DNA of 51,574 bases from Candidatus Mnemosynella biddleae (lineage in GTDB: Archaea; Halobacteriota; Archaeoglobi; Mnemosynellales; Mnemosynellaceae), in assembly GCA_002011165.2 (NCBI GenBank), contig MTMI02000001.1:1-51574 (forward strand), in the 5' to 3' direction. Every line of letters begins with the position of its first letter. Within the stretch, counting starts at the first letter, position 1. Below, piece by piece: positions 16,937 to 26,255 of the stretch. Below the pieces are notes generated by a model, which saw nothing but the letters and a program-made list of their open reading frames with translations, did no database searches and was not told the origin of the DNA. The position numbers and the translations under genes were made by a program.

Positions 16937-17605
16937 TTATTTCAAAAATTTCCTGAGCCATTCTACTGAGAGCGAAATGACTTTTTCCCTATCCACAGGC
17001 TTGCTGAATCTGTGATCCCCGTTTTCCATAATTGTCAGCTTTTTTGGTTCACGGGATGCCTCATAAAGTAGGAGAGCATCCTCTACGGGAACGACCTCAT
17101 CTTTTCTTCCATGAATCACGTGAATTCTCGAAACAGAAGATGCAACTCTCAGCAGATTATATCTCCTGAGGTCTTCTCTATAGAGCTCGTTGAAACCTTC
17201 TATTCTTTCACTCTGAAATCTTATCGGAGTTGCGAGAGTGACAAGAGCTTCAACCGGATGAAAAGATGCAACAACAAGAGAGATGGAGCCTCCGAAACTA
17301 CTTCCAACAAGAGCGAATTTTTTCATACCCTCTTCCTCTTTAAGATGCTGCATTACTGCAAGAAGATCGCTGACCCTTTCTGAGAGGGTGCTTTTACTTT
17401 CATCTCCTTCGCTCTCTCCACAACCCCTGAAATCGAATCTGAAGAAAGACATCCCCTCTGAAGATAGAGCTTCTCCGAGCATCTTCATCTTCTCACTTTC
17501 CTTGGATGATTGAAGCCCATGAGCTCCTATAACGCATCTTTCATCTCCTTCGTGGAGAATTCCAACAATTTTCTCCCCTTTGTTCTCAAGCGTGAGTTTC
17601 CTCAT
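16937..17605 (-). CDS. Alpha/beta hydrolase (serine esterase/peptidase-like)
   Basis: A 222-residue single-domain hydrolase. The triad is visible: Ser in VGSSFGGS (nucleophile elbow), Asp in HGRKDEVVPVED and His in NGDHRFSKP. The oxyanion-hole region IGAHGLQSSKE and the RFDFRGCGESEG strand-turn follow the usual order for small cytosolic esterases. Substrate unknown. The open frame reaches back to 17704, but the minus-strand TATA block at 17630-17643 puts the transcript start close to the ATG at 17605, so that start is used. It is divergent from purL. Confidence 0.88.
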   Translation of the reverse strand: MRKLTLENKGEKIVGILHEGDERCVIGAHGLQSSKESEKMKMLGEALSSEGMSFFRFDFRGCGESEGDESKSTLSERVSDLLAVMQHLKEEEGMKKFALVGSSFGGSISLVVASFHPVEALVTLATPIRFQSERIEGFNELYREDLRRYNLLRVASSVSRIHVIHGRKDEVVPVEDALLLYEASREPKKLTIMENGDHRFSKPVDREKVISLSVEWLRKFLK

Positions 17606-17629
17606 GTCCACTAGATTCAGACGAAAACC

Positions 17630-17643
17630 TTTAAAAATTTTAA
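17630..17643. promoter_or_regulatory. Shared divergent AT box between the hydrolase gene and purL
   Basis: The near-palindromic TTTAAAAATTTTAA can act as a TATA box in both directions. On the minus strand it sits about 30 bases from the ATG at 17605. On the plus strand it is preceded by CGAAAAC (BRE-like) and lies about 35 bases before the ATG at 17674. Confidence 0.5.
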
Positions 17644-17673
17644 CACCTTCGATGACCCTCATTCTTTTATCCC

Positions 17674-20631
17674 ATGAGCGTCCATCACTCCTTGATGCTA
17701 ACAAGAATAGAAGTGGGATTCAAAGAGAGAATAATAGATGCAAGAGGCGAGAAGACTAAGAGAAGAATTATCGAAGATCTCGGAATTAGGATTGAAAAAG
17801 TTAAAACTGCAGACGTTTACACAATTCTCGGAGAGCTTGAAGAAGAAGAGATCAGAAAAATCTGCGAGGAGCTTTTCTGCGATCCCTTAATTCAAGAGTA
17901 TTCGATTAATGAGCCTTTGAATAGAGAGCATGACTGGATTGTGGAAATAGGATTTAAGCCTGGAGTTACCGATAACGTCGGGAAAACTTCAGAAGAAGGA
18001 ATAAAGGATCTTATCGGAAAGAGTGTAAGAGTTTTCACCTCCACTCTCTACTTCCTGAAAGGTGTCTCAAGAGATGAGGCTGAAAGGATTGCGAAGGAAC
18101 TTCTCGCAAATGAATTGATAAACAGGATTCACATCATGAGAGATGGAAGAGTTTTGGAAACACCGCTTGTAAAAGAGGAGCACAAACCCAGAGTTCAGAC
18201 CTTCAAGCTGAAGGAGATGAGCGATGAGGAACTTATGAAGCTAAGCGGAGAAAGAACTCTGGCGTTGAGTCTAGAGGAACTTCACGCAATAAGAGACTAC
18301 TTCTACAGCGAGAGGGTTCGAAGAGAGAGGATGGAGAGAGGTCTTCCAGAAGATCCCACGGATGTGGAGCTCGAAGCTCTCGCTCAAACATGGTCGGAAC
18401 ACTGTAAACACAAGATATTCAATGCTCTGATAGAATACGAGGACGAAGACACGGGAGAGAAGCTTGTGATTGACTCACTCTTCAAAACATTCATAAAAAG
18501 GAGCACAGAGGAGATCAGGGAGGAGATGGGAGAGAGAGATTTTTGCGTCTCGGTTTTCTCTGATAACGCGGGAATCATGAAGTTCAATGATGAATACAAT
18601 ATAGCTCTAAAAGTTGAAACCCACAATACCCCTTCTGCTCTTGACCCATATGGAGGAGCTCTAACTGGTATTCTCGGAGTAAACAGAGACGTTCTTGGAG
18701 CAGGAAAGGGTGCAAAACCGATTTTTAATACCGATGTTTTCTGCTTTGCCTCTCCATTTTACTCAGGAGAACTTCCTCCCAGAATCCTCCATCCAAAAAG
18801 AATATTTGAAGGTGTGAGACTTGGAGTCGAGCACGGCGGAAACAAAAGTGGAATTCCTACGATAAACGGGTGTATAGTATTTGATGACAGATATCTCGGA
18901 AAACCTCTCGTCTACTGTGGAACTGGTGGAATCATGCCCTCCGAGATAAACGGAGAGTTCTCTCATGAAAAGAAGACTGAAGATGGAGATCTCGCTGTAA
19001 TGGTTGGGGGAAGAGTTGGAAAAGATGGAATTCATGGAGCTACTTTCTCTTCTGAAGAACTTCACATCGCATCTCCGACGAGTGCAGTCCAAATAGGAGA
19101 TCCAATAACTCAGAAGAAAATGATGGATTTTCTTCTCGAAGCAAGGGATAGAGGCCTTATAAAATGCATTACAGACAATGGAGCAGGAGGACTTTCCTCC
19201 TCAATCGGAGAGACTGCTCAGTTCTCTAATGGATGTGAAATCTATCTTGAGAGGGTTCCCTTGAAATATCACGGTCTCGATCCATGGGAGATTCTCCTCT
19301 CTGAATCTCAGGAAAGGATGACGGTTGCAGTCTCTCCTTCAAAGATAGATGAATTTCTTGAACTTGCAAAGAAGAGAGATGTTGAAGCAACGATTGTTGG
19401 GAAGTATACAAGCACTGGAAAATTCCACGTCCTTTACGAAGGTAGAACTGTGGCGTATATAGATATGGAGTTTCTTCACCACGGTGTCCCTCAGATGAAG
19501 TTGAAAGCAAGATGGAGAAGAAGAAGACATGAAGAGCCAGAATTTGAACCAGATGATCTTAATGAAGAGCTTCTGAAACTTCTTTCTCGCCTGAATATCT
19601 GCAGTAAAGAATACGTCATTCGTCAGTATGATCACGAAGTGCAAGGAGGTAGTGTTGTGAAACCACTTGTAGGCGTGATGAACGATGGACCGAGTGATGC
19701 TTCGATCATAAGACCTATTCTTGAATCCTTCGAGGGTCTCGTTGTTTCAAACGGAATAATTCCGAGATATGGTGACATAGACACTTATCACATGGTTGCC
19801 TGTTCTCTCGATGAAGCTATAAGAAATAATGTTGCAGTAGGCGGAAATATAGACCACATGGCAGCTCTCGACAATTTCTGCTGGTGCGATCCTATAAAAT
19901 CCGAGAATAATCCTGATGGAGATTTCAAACTAGCTCAGCTCGTAAGAGCCAATATGGCTCTTTACGATTACACGAAAGCTTTCAGAGTTCCCTGCATCTC
20001 GGGAAAGGACAGTATGAAAAATGATTACGTATATGAGAACATAAGAATTTCAATTCCTCCGACCGTTCTCTTTACAGTTGTGAGCAAGATTGAAGACGTG
20101 AGAAAAGCGGTTACGATGGATGTGAAGAGGGAGGGAGATCTCGTTTACATTCTTGGATTCACGAGAGATGAACTTGGAGGTTCTGAATACTATGCCATGC
20201 ACGGCTACATCGGAAACAACGTTCCCAAAGTTAATGCCAAGGAGGCGAGGGAAAGATATCTGAAGCTGAGAAATGCGATTTACGAGGGAGTTGTAGCCTC
20301 CTGTCACGACTGTTCTGACGGAGGTCTCGCTGTTGCCCTTGCGGAATCAGCTTTCTCAGGAAGAATGGGCATGGAAATTCGTGCTGAAAGAATACCATCA
20401 GAAAAAATGCCTGTGGATCATCTTCTCTTCTCGGAGACTCAAAGCAGATTTATTGTCACAGTTCATCCAGAGCATCAAGAAAGATTTGAGGAGATCATGA
20501 GTGGAACGTGCTTTGCAGAGATAGGGGTTGTTAAGGGCGACTCTCTTATTGTGAAACACGAGGGAAGAGTTCTCATAAACACACCTATCGAAGCTCTTGA
20601 AGAAGCCTGGAAGAGAACTCTGAGGTGGTAA
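17674..20631 (+). CDS. purL: Phosphoribosylformylglycinamidine synthase, long PurL with N-terminal PurS-like repeats
   Basis: A 985-residue ATP-dependent synthase for step 4 of purine synthesis (FGAR to FGAM). Residues about 8-165 contain two PurS-like alpha/beta units (LTRIEVGFKERIID, then DWIVEIGFKPGVTD); the remainder is the PurL core. Core motifs include AQTWSEHCKHK, the ATP-site VETHNTPSALDPYGGA, TDNGAGGLSSSIGE and CHDCSDGGLAVAL in the second half-repeat. Small PurL proteins are about 700-750 residues with a separate PurS; this is the fused 980-residue type that still needs a separate glutaminase. PurQ follows immediately. The ATG at 17695 is an alternative start. Confidence 0.95.
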   Translation: MSVHHSLMLTRIEVGFKERIIDARGEKTKRRIIEDLGIRIEKVKTADVYTILGELEEEEIRKICEELFCDPLIQEYSINEPLNREHDWIVEIGFKPGVTDNVGKTSEEGIKDLIGKSVRVFTSTLYFLKGVSRDEAERIAKELLANELINRIHIMRDGRVLETPLVKEEHKPRVQTFKLKEMSDEELMKLSGERTLALSLEELHAIRDYFYSERVRRERMERGLPEDPTDVELEALAQTWSEHCKHKIFNALIEYEDEDTGEKLVIDSLFKTFIKRSTEEIREEMGERDFCVSVFSDNAGIMKFNDEYNIALKVETHNTPSALDPYGGALTGILGVNRDVLGAGKGAKPIFNTDVFCFASPFYSGELPPRILHPKRIFEGVRLGVEHGGNKSGIPTINGCIVFDDRYLGKPLVYCGTGGIMPSEINGEFSHEKKTEDGDLAVMVGGRVGKDGIHGATFSSEELHIASPTSAVQIGDPITQKKMMDFLLEARDRGLIKCITDNGAGGLSSSIGETAQFSNGCEIYLERVPLKYHGLDPWEILLSESQERMTVAVSPSKIDEFLELAKKRDVEATIVGKYTSTGKFHVLYEGRTVAYIDMEFLHHGVPQMKLKARWRRRRHEEPEFEPDDLNEELLKLLSRLNICSKEYVIRQYDHEVQGGSVVKPLVGVMNDGPSDASIIRPILESFEGLVVSNGIIPRYGDIDTYHMVACSLDEAIRNNVAVGGNIDHMAALDNFCWCDPIKSENNPDGDFKLAQLVRANMALYDYTKAFRVPCISGKDSMKNDYVYENIRISIPPTVLFTVVSKIEDVRKAVTMDVKREGDLVYILGFTRDELGGSEYYAMHGYIGNNVPKVNAKEARERYLKLRNAIYEGVVASCHDCSDGGLAVALAESAFSGRMGMEIRAERIPSEKMPVDHLLFSETQSRFIVTVHPEHQERFEEIMSGTCFAEIGVVKGDSLIVKHEGRVLINTPIEALEEAWKRTLRW

Positions 20632-20633
20632 GA

Positions 20634-21407
20634 TTGGAAGTCAAAGCTCTCATCCTTGCGGGATACGGAATAAATTGCGAGAACGAGACTGCTTATTGCT
20701 TCAGAAAAGCTGGTGCCCAGGCTGAAATTGTTCATTTAAGAGATCTTTTGAGTATGGAGAGAGGGCTTTTAGATTATCACATTCTTGCTTTTCCTGGAGG
20801 ATTCTCCTTTGGAGATGATATCGCTTCGGGAAAGGTTCTCGCAAACAAGTTCAAAGTGAGCCTCTTCGACGATCTTGTAGAGCTTGTGAGATCCGGAGGT
20901 CTCGTTATAGGAATCTGCAATGGATTTCAGGTGCTCGTAAAGATGGGACTCCTTCCGGGATTTCACGGAGATTATGGAGCCCAAAAAGTTACTCTGACCT
21001 TTAACGACTCTGGGAAATTCGAAGATCGCTGGGTACACTTGAGAGTGGAGAACTCAAAATGTATCTTTACGAAAGGAATAAAAAGAATGTACTTACCTGT
21101 AAGACACGCTGAAGGAAAATTCTTCACCTCTCAGAACGTTCTGGAGAAATTGAATAAAAATCATCAGGTTGTTATGAGATACATTTCTCCAGAGGGTGGA
21201 AAGGCAATTTATCCTTGGAATCCCAATGGATCTCTTGAAGATATAGCAGGAATTTGTGACGAGACTGGGAGGGTCTTTGGATTGATGCCCCATCCTGAGG
21301 CTTTCAATCACTACACCAATCACCCGAGATGGAGAAGAGAGAAAATAAGAGAGAGTGGAATGAAGATATTCGAAAATGCGGTGAAATACATAAAGGAGAA
21401 CTTCTAA
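20634..21407 (+). CDS. purQ: FGAM synthase glutaminase subunit PurQ
   Basis: A class I glutamine amidotransferase of 257 residues that supplies ammonia to PurL. The nucleophile Cys is in [10 protein letters not shown], the catalytic His/Glu pair in [10 protein letters not shown], and the oxyanion turn in [12 protein letters not shown] chose the TTG at 20634 because GAGGTG lies 6 bases upstream, inside the end of purL; a GTG at 20625 overlaps that site. The coding end of purL and this start are nearly contiguous, which fits translational coupling and equal subunit supply. Confidence 0.95.
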   Translation: MEVKALILAGYGINCENETAYCFRKAGAQAEIVHLRDLLSMERGLLDYHILAFPGGFSFGDDIASGKVLANKFKVSLFDDLVELVRSGGLVIGICNGFQVLVKMGLLPGFHGDYGAQKVTLTFNDSGKFEDRWVHLRVENSKCIFTKGIKRMYLPVRHAEGKFFTSQNVLEKLNKNHQVVMRYISPEGGKAIYPWNPNGSLEDIAGICDETGRVFGLMPHPEAFNHYTNHPRWRREKIRESGMKIFENAVKYIKENF

Positions 21408-21415
21408 AGGTGGGG

Positions 21416-22240
21416 ATGATGAACGGTTTAACCAGAAGAATCATTCCATGCTTGGATGTAACTCTTCAGGAGGGAAAGGGTCTTGTTGTTAAAGGAGTGG
21501 AGTTTGTGAATCTAAGAGAGGCTGGAGATCCAGTCGAACTTGCGAAAAGATATGATGAAGAGGGTGCAGATGAACTCGTGTTTCTTGATATCACTGCATC
21601 TTATGAGGGGAGAAAAACAATGATAGATGTTGTTTCTAGAACCTCCGATGAGGTTTTCATTCCAATGACGGTGGGGGGTGGGATTTCGTCGCTTCAGCAG
21701 ATAAAGGAGATTTTGAGAGCAGGAGCAGATAAAGTTTCTATAAACACCGCTGCGGTGAAGAGTCCCGAATTTGTAAAAGATGCTTCAAGGATCTTCGGAT
21801 CTCAGTGTATCGTTGTTGCGATAGACTGCAGAAAGAATAGAGAACTTAAAGAGGGTGTTACCCCAGTAAGGATAGAGGATGATTCTGAAGTATGGTATGA
21901 AGTTGTGATTTATGGAGGAAGAAAACCAACAGGAATTGATGCGGTAAAGTGGGCGAAGAAAGTTGAGGAGCTTGGAGCGGGAGAGATCCTCTTGACGAGC
22001 ATGGATAGAGATGGAACAAAGGACGGTTATGACATTCCGATCACAAGGAAGATCTCAGAAGAAGTGAGTATTCCTGTAATTGCCTCAGGAGGTGCTGGCT
22101 CTCCAGAGCATTTTCTCGAAGGATTCAAAGAAGGAAAGGCAGATGCCTGTTTAGCTGCAAGTATTTTCCATTTCGGAGAGTATTCAATAAGAGAAGTTAA
22201 AGAATACCTGAAAAGATATGGAGTGAGTGTGAGGTTATGA
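21416..22240 (+). CDS. hisF: Imidazole glycerol phosphate synthase cyclase subunit HisF
   Basis: A (beta/alpha)8 barrel that makes IGP and AICAR from PRFAR with ammonia from HisH. The start [10 protein letters not shown] carries the catalytic Asp of strand 1, and [13 protein letters not shown] carries the second catalytic Asp. Phosphate-binding glycine loops appear in TVGGGISSL and [12 protein letters not shown]. The frame extends upstream to 21329 inside purQ, but homologs begin at this GLTRR segment, and an AAGGTGGGG ribosome site precedes the paired ATGs at 21416/21419. No other his gene is in the window. The product AICAR links it to the purine genes before it. Confidence 0.95.
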   Translation: MMNGLTRRIIPCLDVTLQEGKGLVVKGVEFVNLREAGDPVELAKRYDEEGADELVFLDITASYEGRKTMIDVVSRTSDEVFIPMTVGGGISSLQQIKEILRAGADKVSINTAAVKSPEFVKDASRIFGSQCIVVAIDCRKNRELKEGVTPVRIEDDSEVWYEVVIYGGRKPTGIDAVKWAKKVEELGAGEILLTSMDRDGTKDGYDIPITRKISEEVSIPVIASGGAGSPEHFLEGFKEGKADACLAASIFHFGEYSIREVKEYLKRYGVSVRL

Positions 22241-22521
22241 GAATAAGAGAATTTCAGAAACTCATGAAAGAGCTCTACTTTGAAAATGATTCCAAAAGAG
22301 GAGTTGAAAAGACGATGCTCTGGCTGATAGAAGAAGTTGGAGAACTTGCCTCAGCGGTGAAAGATGGGGATAAAGATAGAGCAAGAGAGGAGCTCGCAGA
22401 TGTCATAGCTTGGAGTGCATCTCTCGCAAATCTCCTCGGAATAGAAATTGAAGAGGCTTTGAAAGAAAAGTATCCCGGATTCTGCAAGAAATGTGGGAGC
22501 TATCCCTGTAGATGTTCTTGA
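22237..22521 (+). CDS. MazG-type nucleotide pyrophosphohydrolase with C-terminal Cys motif
   Basis: A 94-residue all-alpha NTP pyrophosphohydrolase. The MazG Mg site is seen as [10 protein letters not shown] and, one helix later, [10 protein letters not shown], giving the ExxE...ExxD ligand set. The C-terminal tail [11 protein letters not shown] carries four cysteines and probably binds zinc, a feature of the archaeal short form. It hydrolyses (d)NTPs to monophosphates and may act as a house-cleaning enzyme; a role like HisE is less likely. It overlaps hisF by ATGA, and its 3' end overlaps the convergent gene by 22 bases. Confidence 0.9.
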   Translation: MRIREFQKLMKELYFENDSKRGVEKTMLWLIEEVGELASAVKDGDKDRAREELADVIAWSASLANLLGIEIEEALKEKYPGFCKKCGSYPCRCS

Positions 22522-23015
22522 AGTTTTTTGTGTTCCTTTGCAAGTTCAACATAGATCAGAGCGTTCCTTCTGATGGCTTCAATCTCTTCTTTTGTGACTT
22601 CTCTTCTCACTTTCGCTGGAATTCCGAGGACGAGCGAGTTATCAGGGATTTTCGTTTCCTCTGTGACGACTGCTCCAGCTCCGATTATACAGTTCCTCCC
22701 TATTTCTGCACCATTCAATATGATGGCTCCAATCCCTATGAGCGAGTTATCACCTATTTTGCATCCATGGAGGACTGCAGAGTGTCCAACGGTCACAAAA
22801 TCACCAAGAATAGTTGGATATTCAGGATTGCAGTGAACAACTGAACAATCCTGAATATTTGTATTCTTCCCTATCACTATTGTGCTTCTGTCTCCCCTCA
22901 GGACTGTATTATACCAGATACTGCTTCCCTCATCTATCTCAACGTTTCCGATCACAGTAGCATTTGGGGCTATGAAAACATCTCCCTTTACCCTTACTCT
23001 CTTATCGACAGGCAT
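22500..23015 (-). CDS. Gamma-carbonic-anhydrase-like left-handed beta-helix protein
   Basis: A 171-residue hexapeptide-repeat protein. Repeats of the I/V-x-x-x-x type run from about residue 10 to 140 (FIAPNATVIGNVEIDEGSSI), then a C-terminal helix packs on the prism. Three metal-ligand histidines of gamma carbonic anhydrases are in place: SVVHCNPE, and HSAVLHGC with two. The RGDRSTIVIG and NIQDCSVVH segments also fit the YrdA/CaiE branch, whose members are often inactive as carbonic anhydrases. It is divergent from coaD across a 36-base gap. Confidence 0.9.
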   Translation of the reverse strand: MPVDKRVRVKGDVFIAPNATVIGNVEIDEGSSIWYNTVLRGDRSTIVIGKNTNIQDCSVVHCNPEYPTILGDFVTVGHSAVLHGCKIGDNSLIGIGAIILNGAEIGRNCIIGAGAVVTEETKIPDNSLVLGIPAKVRREVTKEEIEAIRRNALIYVELAKEHKKLQEHLQG

Positions 23016-23051
23016 AAATACACCGCCTCAGTTTTTAATTCGAGGGATAAT

Positions 23052-23495
23052 ATGAAGGTTGCGGTTGGAGGGACTTTCGAACCGCTTCATGATGGACACA
23101 AGGCTCTTCTGGATAAGGCTTTTTCCATTGGAGATGAAATAGTCATTGGCGTTACCTCAGACGAAATGGCGAGAAAAAGAATTAGATCGGTTCTTCCATT
23201 TGAGATAAGAGCAGAGAACCTGAGGAGATATATAAAGAGAAAATACGGAATAGAACCGAAGATAATTAAGCTTGAAGATAAATACGGAGATGTAGTTGAG
23301 GAGGATTATGATTGTATTGTTGTCTCTCCAGAGACTCATAGAGTGGCACTTGAAATAAACGAGAAAAGAAGAGAGATTGGAAGAGCACCTTTAAGAATTG
23401 TTCTTGTTCCACATGTTCTTGCTGAGGATGGAAAACCGATTTCCTCCACAAGAATAAAAAGTGGAGAAATAGATGTTCACGGGAGATTACTTTAG
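23052..23495 (+). CDS. coaD: Archaeal phosphopantetheine adenylyltransferase
   Basis: A 147-residue nucleotidyltransferase of the archaeal PPAT type. It attaches AMP to 4'-phosphopantetheine in CoA synthesis. The N-terminal VGGTFEPLHDGHKALL holds the T/HxGH-like nucleotide motif, and the end has ISSTRIKSGEID, matching the ISSTxI signature. The strand IVIGVTSDEMARK fits the substrate loop. Its 3' end overlaps the convergent thiamine-binding-type gene by 9 bases. Confidence 0.93.
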   Translation: MKVAVGGTFEPLHDGHKALLDKAFSIGDEIVIGVTSDEMARKRIRSVLPFEIRAENLRRYIKRKYGIEPKIIKLEDKYGDVVEEDYDCIVVSPETHRVALEINEKRREIGRAPLRIVLVPHVLAEDGKPISSTRIKSGEIDVHGRLL

Positions 23496-23819
23496 TTTCT
23501 CTTCCACCGAGGCTATTTTGTCCTTTCCAAGTCTCTTTTTGTCCCTTCTATCATCTATCGAAATTGTCGTTGAGACTCTCTTTGCTCCAGCCTTTATCTG
23601 AGCTTCATGAGCTGCTTTTACCGCTTTGAAAAGCTCATCAAGATCATTTGCATAAATCAGAGATGCATTTGGGGTTAATTCATGCCTCACTCCACTCTCT
23701 TTTATCGCTTTAACAGACTCAGCAACGAATTTGCTGATGCTAGAAGAACCGGTACCAATAGGAATGCAGGTTACTGTCGCCAAAATATAATATCCTTCCT
23801 CTTTTTTCTCTTCGCCCAT
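23487..23819 (-). CDS. MTH1187/YqgV (DUF77) family thiamine-binding-type protein
   Basis: A 110-residue ferredoxin-fold protein with LATVTCIPIGTGSSSISKFVAES near the start and a downstream YANDLDELFKAVKAAHEAQIKAGAKRV, as in the MTH1187 family, some of which bind thiamine. I use the ATG at 23819, which follows GAGGTG at 6-base spacing. Frames from 23825 or 23855 are possible but put the start in or before that site. No thiamine biosynthesis gene is adjacent, so the ligand here is an inference from the family. Confidence 0.88.
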   Translation of the reverse strand: MGEEKKEEGYYILATVTCIPIGTGSSSISKFVAESVKAIKESGVRHELTPNASLIYANDLDELFKAVKAAHEAQIKAGAKRVSTTISIDDRRDKKRLGKDKIASVEEKLK

Positions 23820-23936
23820 CACCATCACCTCTATCGATGTTTCAACGCAGAACAACTTAAATTTGCTGTTTCCGCTCCAAGAGAGGAAAATTTATTTTTG
23901 AGTGAGAGTTAATATGGATATTCACGAGGTGAGATC

Positions 23937-24482
23937 ATGATACTCAAAGGAAAGGATGCTGAAGAGGAAGGAATAATTACCGTGGCAAAGTTGATGGCGA
24001 ACTCAGCAAGAACTGCTCCAAAAACAGCGGGAATTGATGATGTCGAAATTGTCATTCTAACTGGTGAGGAGATGAGCCAGGTAATAAAAGAGATGGAAAG
24101 AATGGCAGAAGAAAGAGGTGCGAATTTCATTAGAGATGCGAAAAGCTGCACTCACGCGACGGCAATGATTCTCATAGGAGTTAAGGGCGGAAATCCAGCT
24201 GGATTGGATTGCGGAGCTTGTGGATTCAACTGTGCAGAATTCAGAGAACAGAAAAGAAGGGAGGGAAGAGACTATGTAGGCCCTTCCTGCGCATTTAAGC
24301 TAGTGGATCTTGGAATAGCACTGGGTTCAGCAGTTAAAACTGCCCAGATTCACAATATAGATAACAGAATCATGTTCAGAATAGGAACTGCTGCCAAGAG
24401 ACTTGGATATGTCTCTTCAGATATTGTTTTAGGAATTCCTCTTGCAAGCACAGGGAAGAATCCATTCTTTGACAGGAGGTGA
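23937..24482 (+). CDS. DUF2148 ferredoxin-like domain protein
   Basis: A 181-residue conserved protein of the DUF2148 family. It has a helical N-terminal half, then AGLDCGACGFNCAEF, a CxxCxxxC cluster probably binding an Fe-S centre, and a later Cys in VGPSCAFKLVDLGIALGSA. Function in the family is unknown. The ATG follows GAGGTGAG closely. The stop codon is 4 bases before the rpS17e start, and the ribosome site for rpS17e lies in its last codons, so the two are almost certainly co-transcribed. Confidence 0.87.
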   Translation: MILKGKDAEEEGIITVAKLMANSARTAPKTAGIDDVEIVILTGEEMSQVIKEMERMAEERGANFIRDAKSCTHATAMILIGVKGGNPAGLDCGACGFNCAEFREQKRREGRDYVGPSCAFKLVDLGIALGSAVKTAQIHNIDNRIMFRIGTAAKRLGYVSSDIVLGIPLASTGKNPFFDRR

Positions 24483-24486
24483 TGAG

Positions 24487-24678
24487 ATGGGAAGTGTGAA
24501 GCAAGCTTATATAAAAGCAATTGCAAATAAAATTCTTGAACTTCACGGGGATAAGTTCACAGATGATTTTGAGACGAATAAAAGGATTATCGCAGAGTAT
24601 ACAGACATTGAGAGTAAGACTTTAAGGAATCGTGTTGCGGGATATATAACAAGAAAGATGAGGAGGAAAAATGTCTGA
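24487..24678 (+). CDS. rps17e: Archaeal 30S ribosomal protein S17e
   Basis: A 63-residue ribosomal protein unique to archaea and eukaryotes, matched across its length: VKQAYIKAIANKIL, then FTDDFETNKRIIAEYTDI, SKTLRNRVAGYITR and a basic C-terminus. The frame is open back to 24442, but AGGAGGTGATGAG directly precedes the ATG at 24487 and family members begin at this point. It overlaps dapA by 8 bases; rpS17e next to dapA/dapB is, from memory, a recurring archaeal arrangement. Confidence 0.95.
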   Translation: MGSVKQAYIKAIANKILELHGDKFTDDFETNKRIIAEYTDIESKTLRNRVAGYITRKMRRKNV

Positions 24679-25558
24679 GAGAGATTTTGAAGGAGTTATG
24701 GTTGCAACCGTAACCCCCTTCACTGAGAGTGGAGAGGTGGATGAGGAGGGGGTTCTCAGAATTATAGAATTTCTTGAGAGGAGCGGTGTGGATGCTCTCG
24801 TTCCATGTGGAACAACCGGAGAGTCAGCAACGCTGAGTCATGAAGAACATAAGAGAGTTGTTGAGCTTTATGTGGAGAACTCAAAAATTCCGGTGATTGC
24901 GGGAACGGGAAGCAATAGTACAGCTGAAGCTATAGATCTGACGAAACACGCAAAAGAGGTAGGAGCCACTGCAGCAATGCTTGTAACACCATATTACAAC
25001 AAACCAACTCAAAGAGGTTTGATAAAGCACTTTTCCACGATAGCTCGAGAAGTTGAGGGGTTTCCACTGATTCTCTACAACATACCCTCGAGAACAGGTG
25101 TTAACATGAGTCCCGAGACGATAGCAGAATTGGCGAAGATTGAGAATATTATAGGAGTTAAGGATTCCACGGGTGATATGAAACACATTTCTGCAGTCTT
25201 CGAACTCACCGAAAATCTTGATTTCAGAATTTATTCTGGTGATGACCATTTGACTCTTCCAATCCTCGCCTTAGGAGGTTCAGGGGTTATTTCAGTTGCT
25301 GCAAATATTGTTCCGAAGAAGATGGTTGAGCTTTATAGATCTTTCAAAGAAGGGAACCTGAAAAAGGCTAGAGAAATTCATTACGAACTTCTTCCACTAT
25401 TCAACGCACTTTTCGTGGAAACTAATCCAATACCAGTTAAAAAGGCTGTGGAACTCATAGGACTAGCATCTTCAAGGATGAGACTTCCGATGTGCGAGAT
25501 GAGTGAAGAGAATGAGAGAATTCTGAGAGATGTTATGAAGGAATTGGGATTGATATGA
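24671..25558 (+). CDS. dapA: 4-hydroxy-tetrahydrodipicolinate synthase
   Basis: A 295-residue class I aldolase-type barrel. It condenses pyruvate with aspartate semialdehyde for lysine synthesis. Key sites are VPCGTTGESATLSHEEH (pyruvate binding), the catalytic Tyr in PYYNKPTQRG, YNIPSRTGVNM, and the Schiff-base Lys in GVKDSTGDM. Length and spacing are standard. It lies between rpS17e and dapB with overlaps at both ends (ATGA with dapB), indicating one operon. Confidence 0.96.
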   Translation: MSERDFEGVMVATVTPFTESGEVDEEGVLRIIEFLERSGVDALVPCGTTGESATLSHEEHKRVVELYVENSKIPVIAGTGSNSTAEAIDLTKHAKEVGATAAMLVTPYYNKPTQRGLIKHFSTIAREVEGFPLILYNIPSRTGVNMSPETIAELAKIENIIGVKDSTGDMKHISAVFELTENLDFRIYSGDDHLTLPILALGGSGVISVAANIVPKKMVELYRSFKEGNLKKAREIHYELLPLFNALFVETNPIPVKKAVELIGLASSRMRLPMCEMSEENERILRDVMKELGLI

Positions 25559-26250
25559 TCCGAGTTGCTGTAAATGGAGCTCTTGGAAGAATGGGAAGGT
25601 TGGTGGCAGAGAGAATTCAGGAAGAGGAGGACCTGGAACTTGTTGCAGCTTTTGACGTTCTTGAGGGAGAGGTCTGTGGAGTTAGAGTGAGCAATCCCAG
25701 CGAAGCTAAGGATGTTCTTTATACGAGCGCAGTAGATGTTATTGTTGATTTCAGCGTTCCAGAAGCTTCGAGAAAGATGACTAAAATTGCCTCCGAAAAG
25801 AGAATAGCAATGGTTATAGGAACTACGGGATTTTCAGAAGAAGATCTCAGAGAAATAAAGAGATGTTCCGAAAATATACCGATTGTCCTCTCTCCAAATT
25901 TTGCTCTCGGTGTAAATGTCTTCTGGCACCTCATAGAGGAGTTGGAGAAATACTTGGAATCTTGGGACAAAGCAGTTTTGGAAATTCATCACAAACATAA
26001 AAAAGATGCACCAAGCGGAACTGCGAAAAAAATTCTGGAGATTGCGGGGATTTCAGAAGCCCATTCTCTGAGAATTGGTGATATTGTCGGAGATCACATT
26101 GTAATTTATGCAGGAGAGGGAGAGAGGATAGAAATAGTGCATAGAGCACAGAGCAGAATGGCTTTCGTTTCTGGTGCTCTTAAAGCACTCAGATGGATTG
26201 TAGCCAAACCTCCGGGTTTATATGATATGAGAGATGTTCTCGGACTTTGA
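25555..26250 (+). CDS. dapB: 4-hydroxy-tetrahydrodipicolinate reductase
   Basis: A 231-residue NAD(P)H-dependent reductase acting on the DapA product. The dinucleotide loop is NGALGRMGRLV, followed by the GTTGFSEEDL segment and SPNFALGVNVFW. The catalytic HHKHKKDAPSGTA contains the His-His and Lys pair and the substrate-binding Ser-Gly-Thr. It is somewhat shorter than the usual 240-270 residues but no motif is lost. The C-terminal RWIVAKPPGLYDMRDVLGL closes the domain normally. Confidence 0.95.
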   Translation: MIRVAVNGALGRMGRLVAERIQEEEDLELVAAFDVLEGEVCGVRVSNPSEAKDVLYTSAVDVIVDFSVPEASRKMTKIASEKRIAMVIGTTGFSEEDLREIKRCSENIPIVLSPNFALGVNVFWHLIEELEKYLESWDKAVLEIHHKHKKDAPSGTAKKILEIAGISEAHSLRIGDIVGDHIVIYAGEGERIEIVHRAQSRMAFVSGALKALRWIVAKPPGLYDMRDVLGL

Positions 26251-26255
26251 GAGAG

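Noticed and set aside
21329-21415. An N-terminal extension of HisF inside purQ
   Set aside because: Homologs start at the [12 protein letters not shown] segment; the extension is charged shadow sequence of the purQ end.
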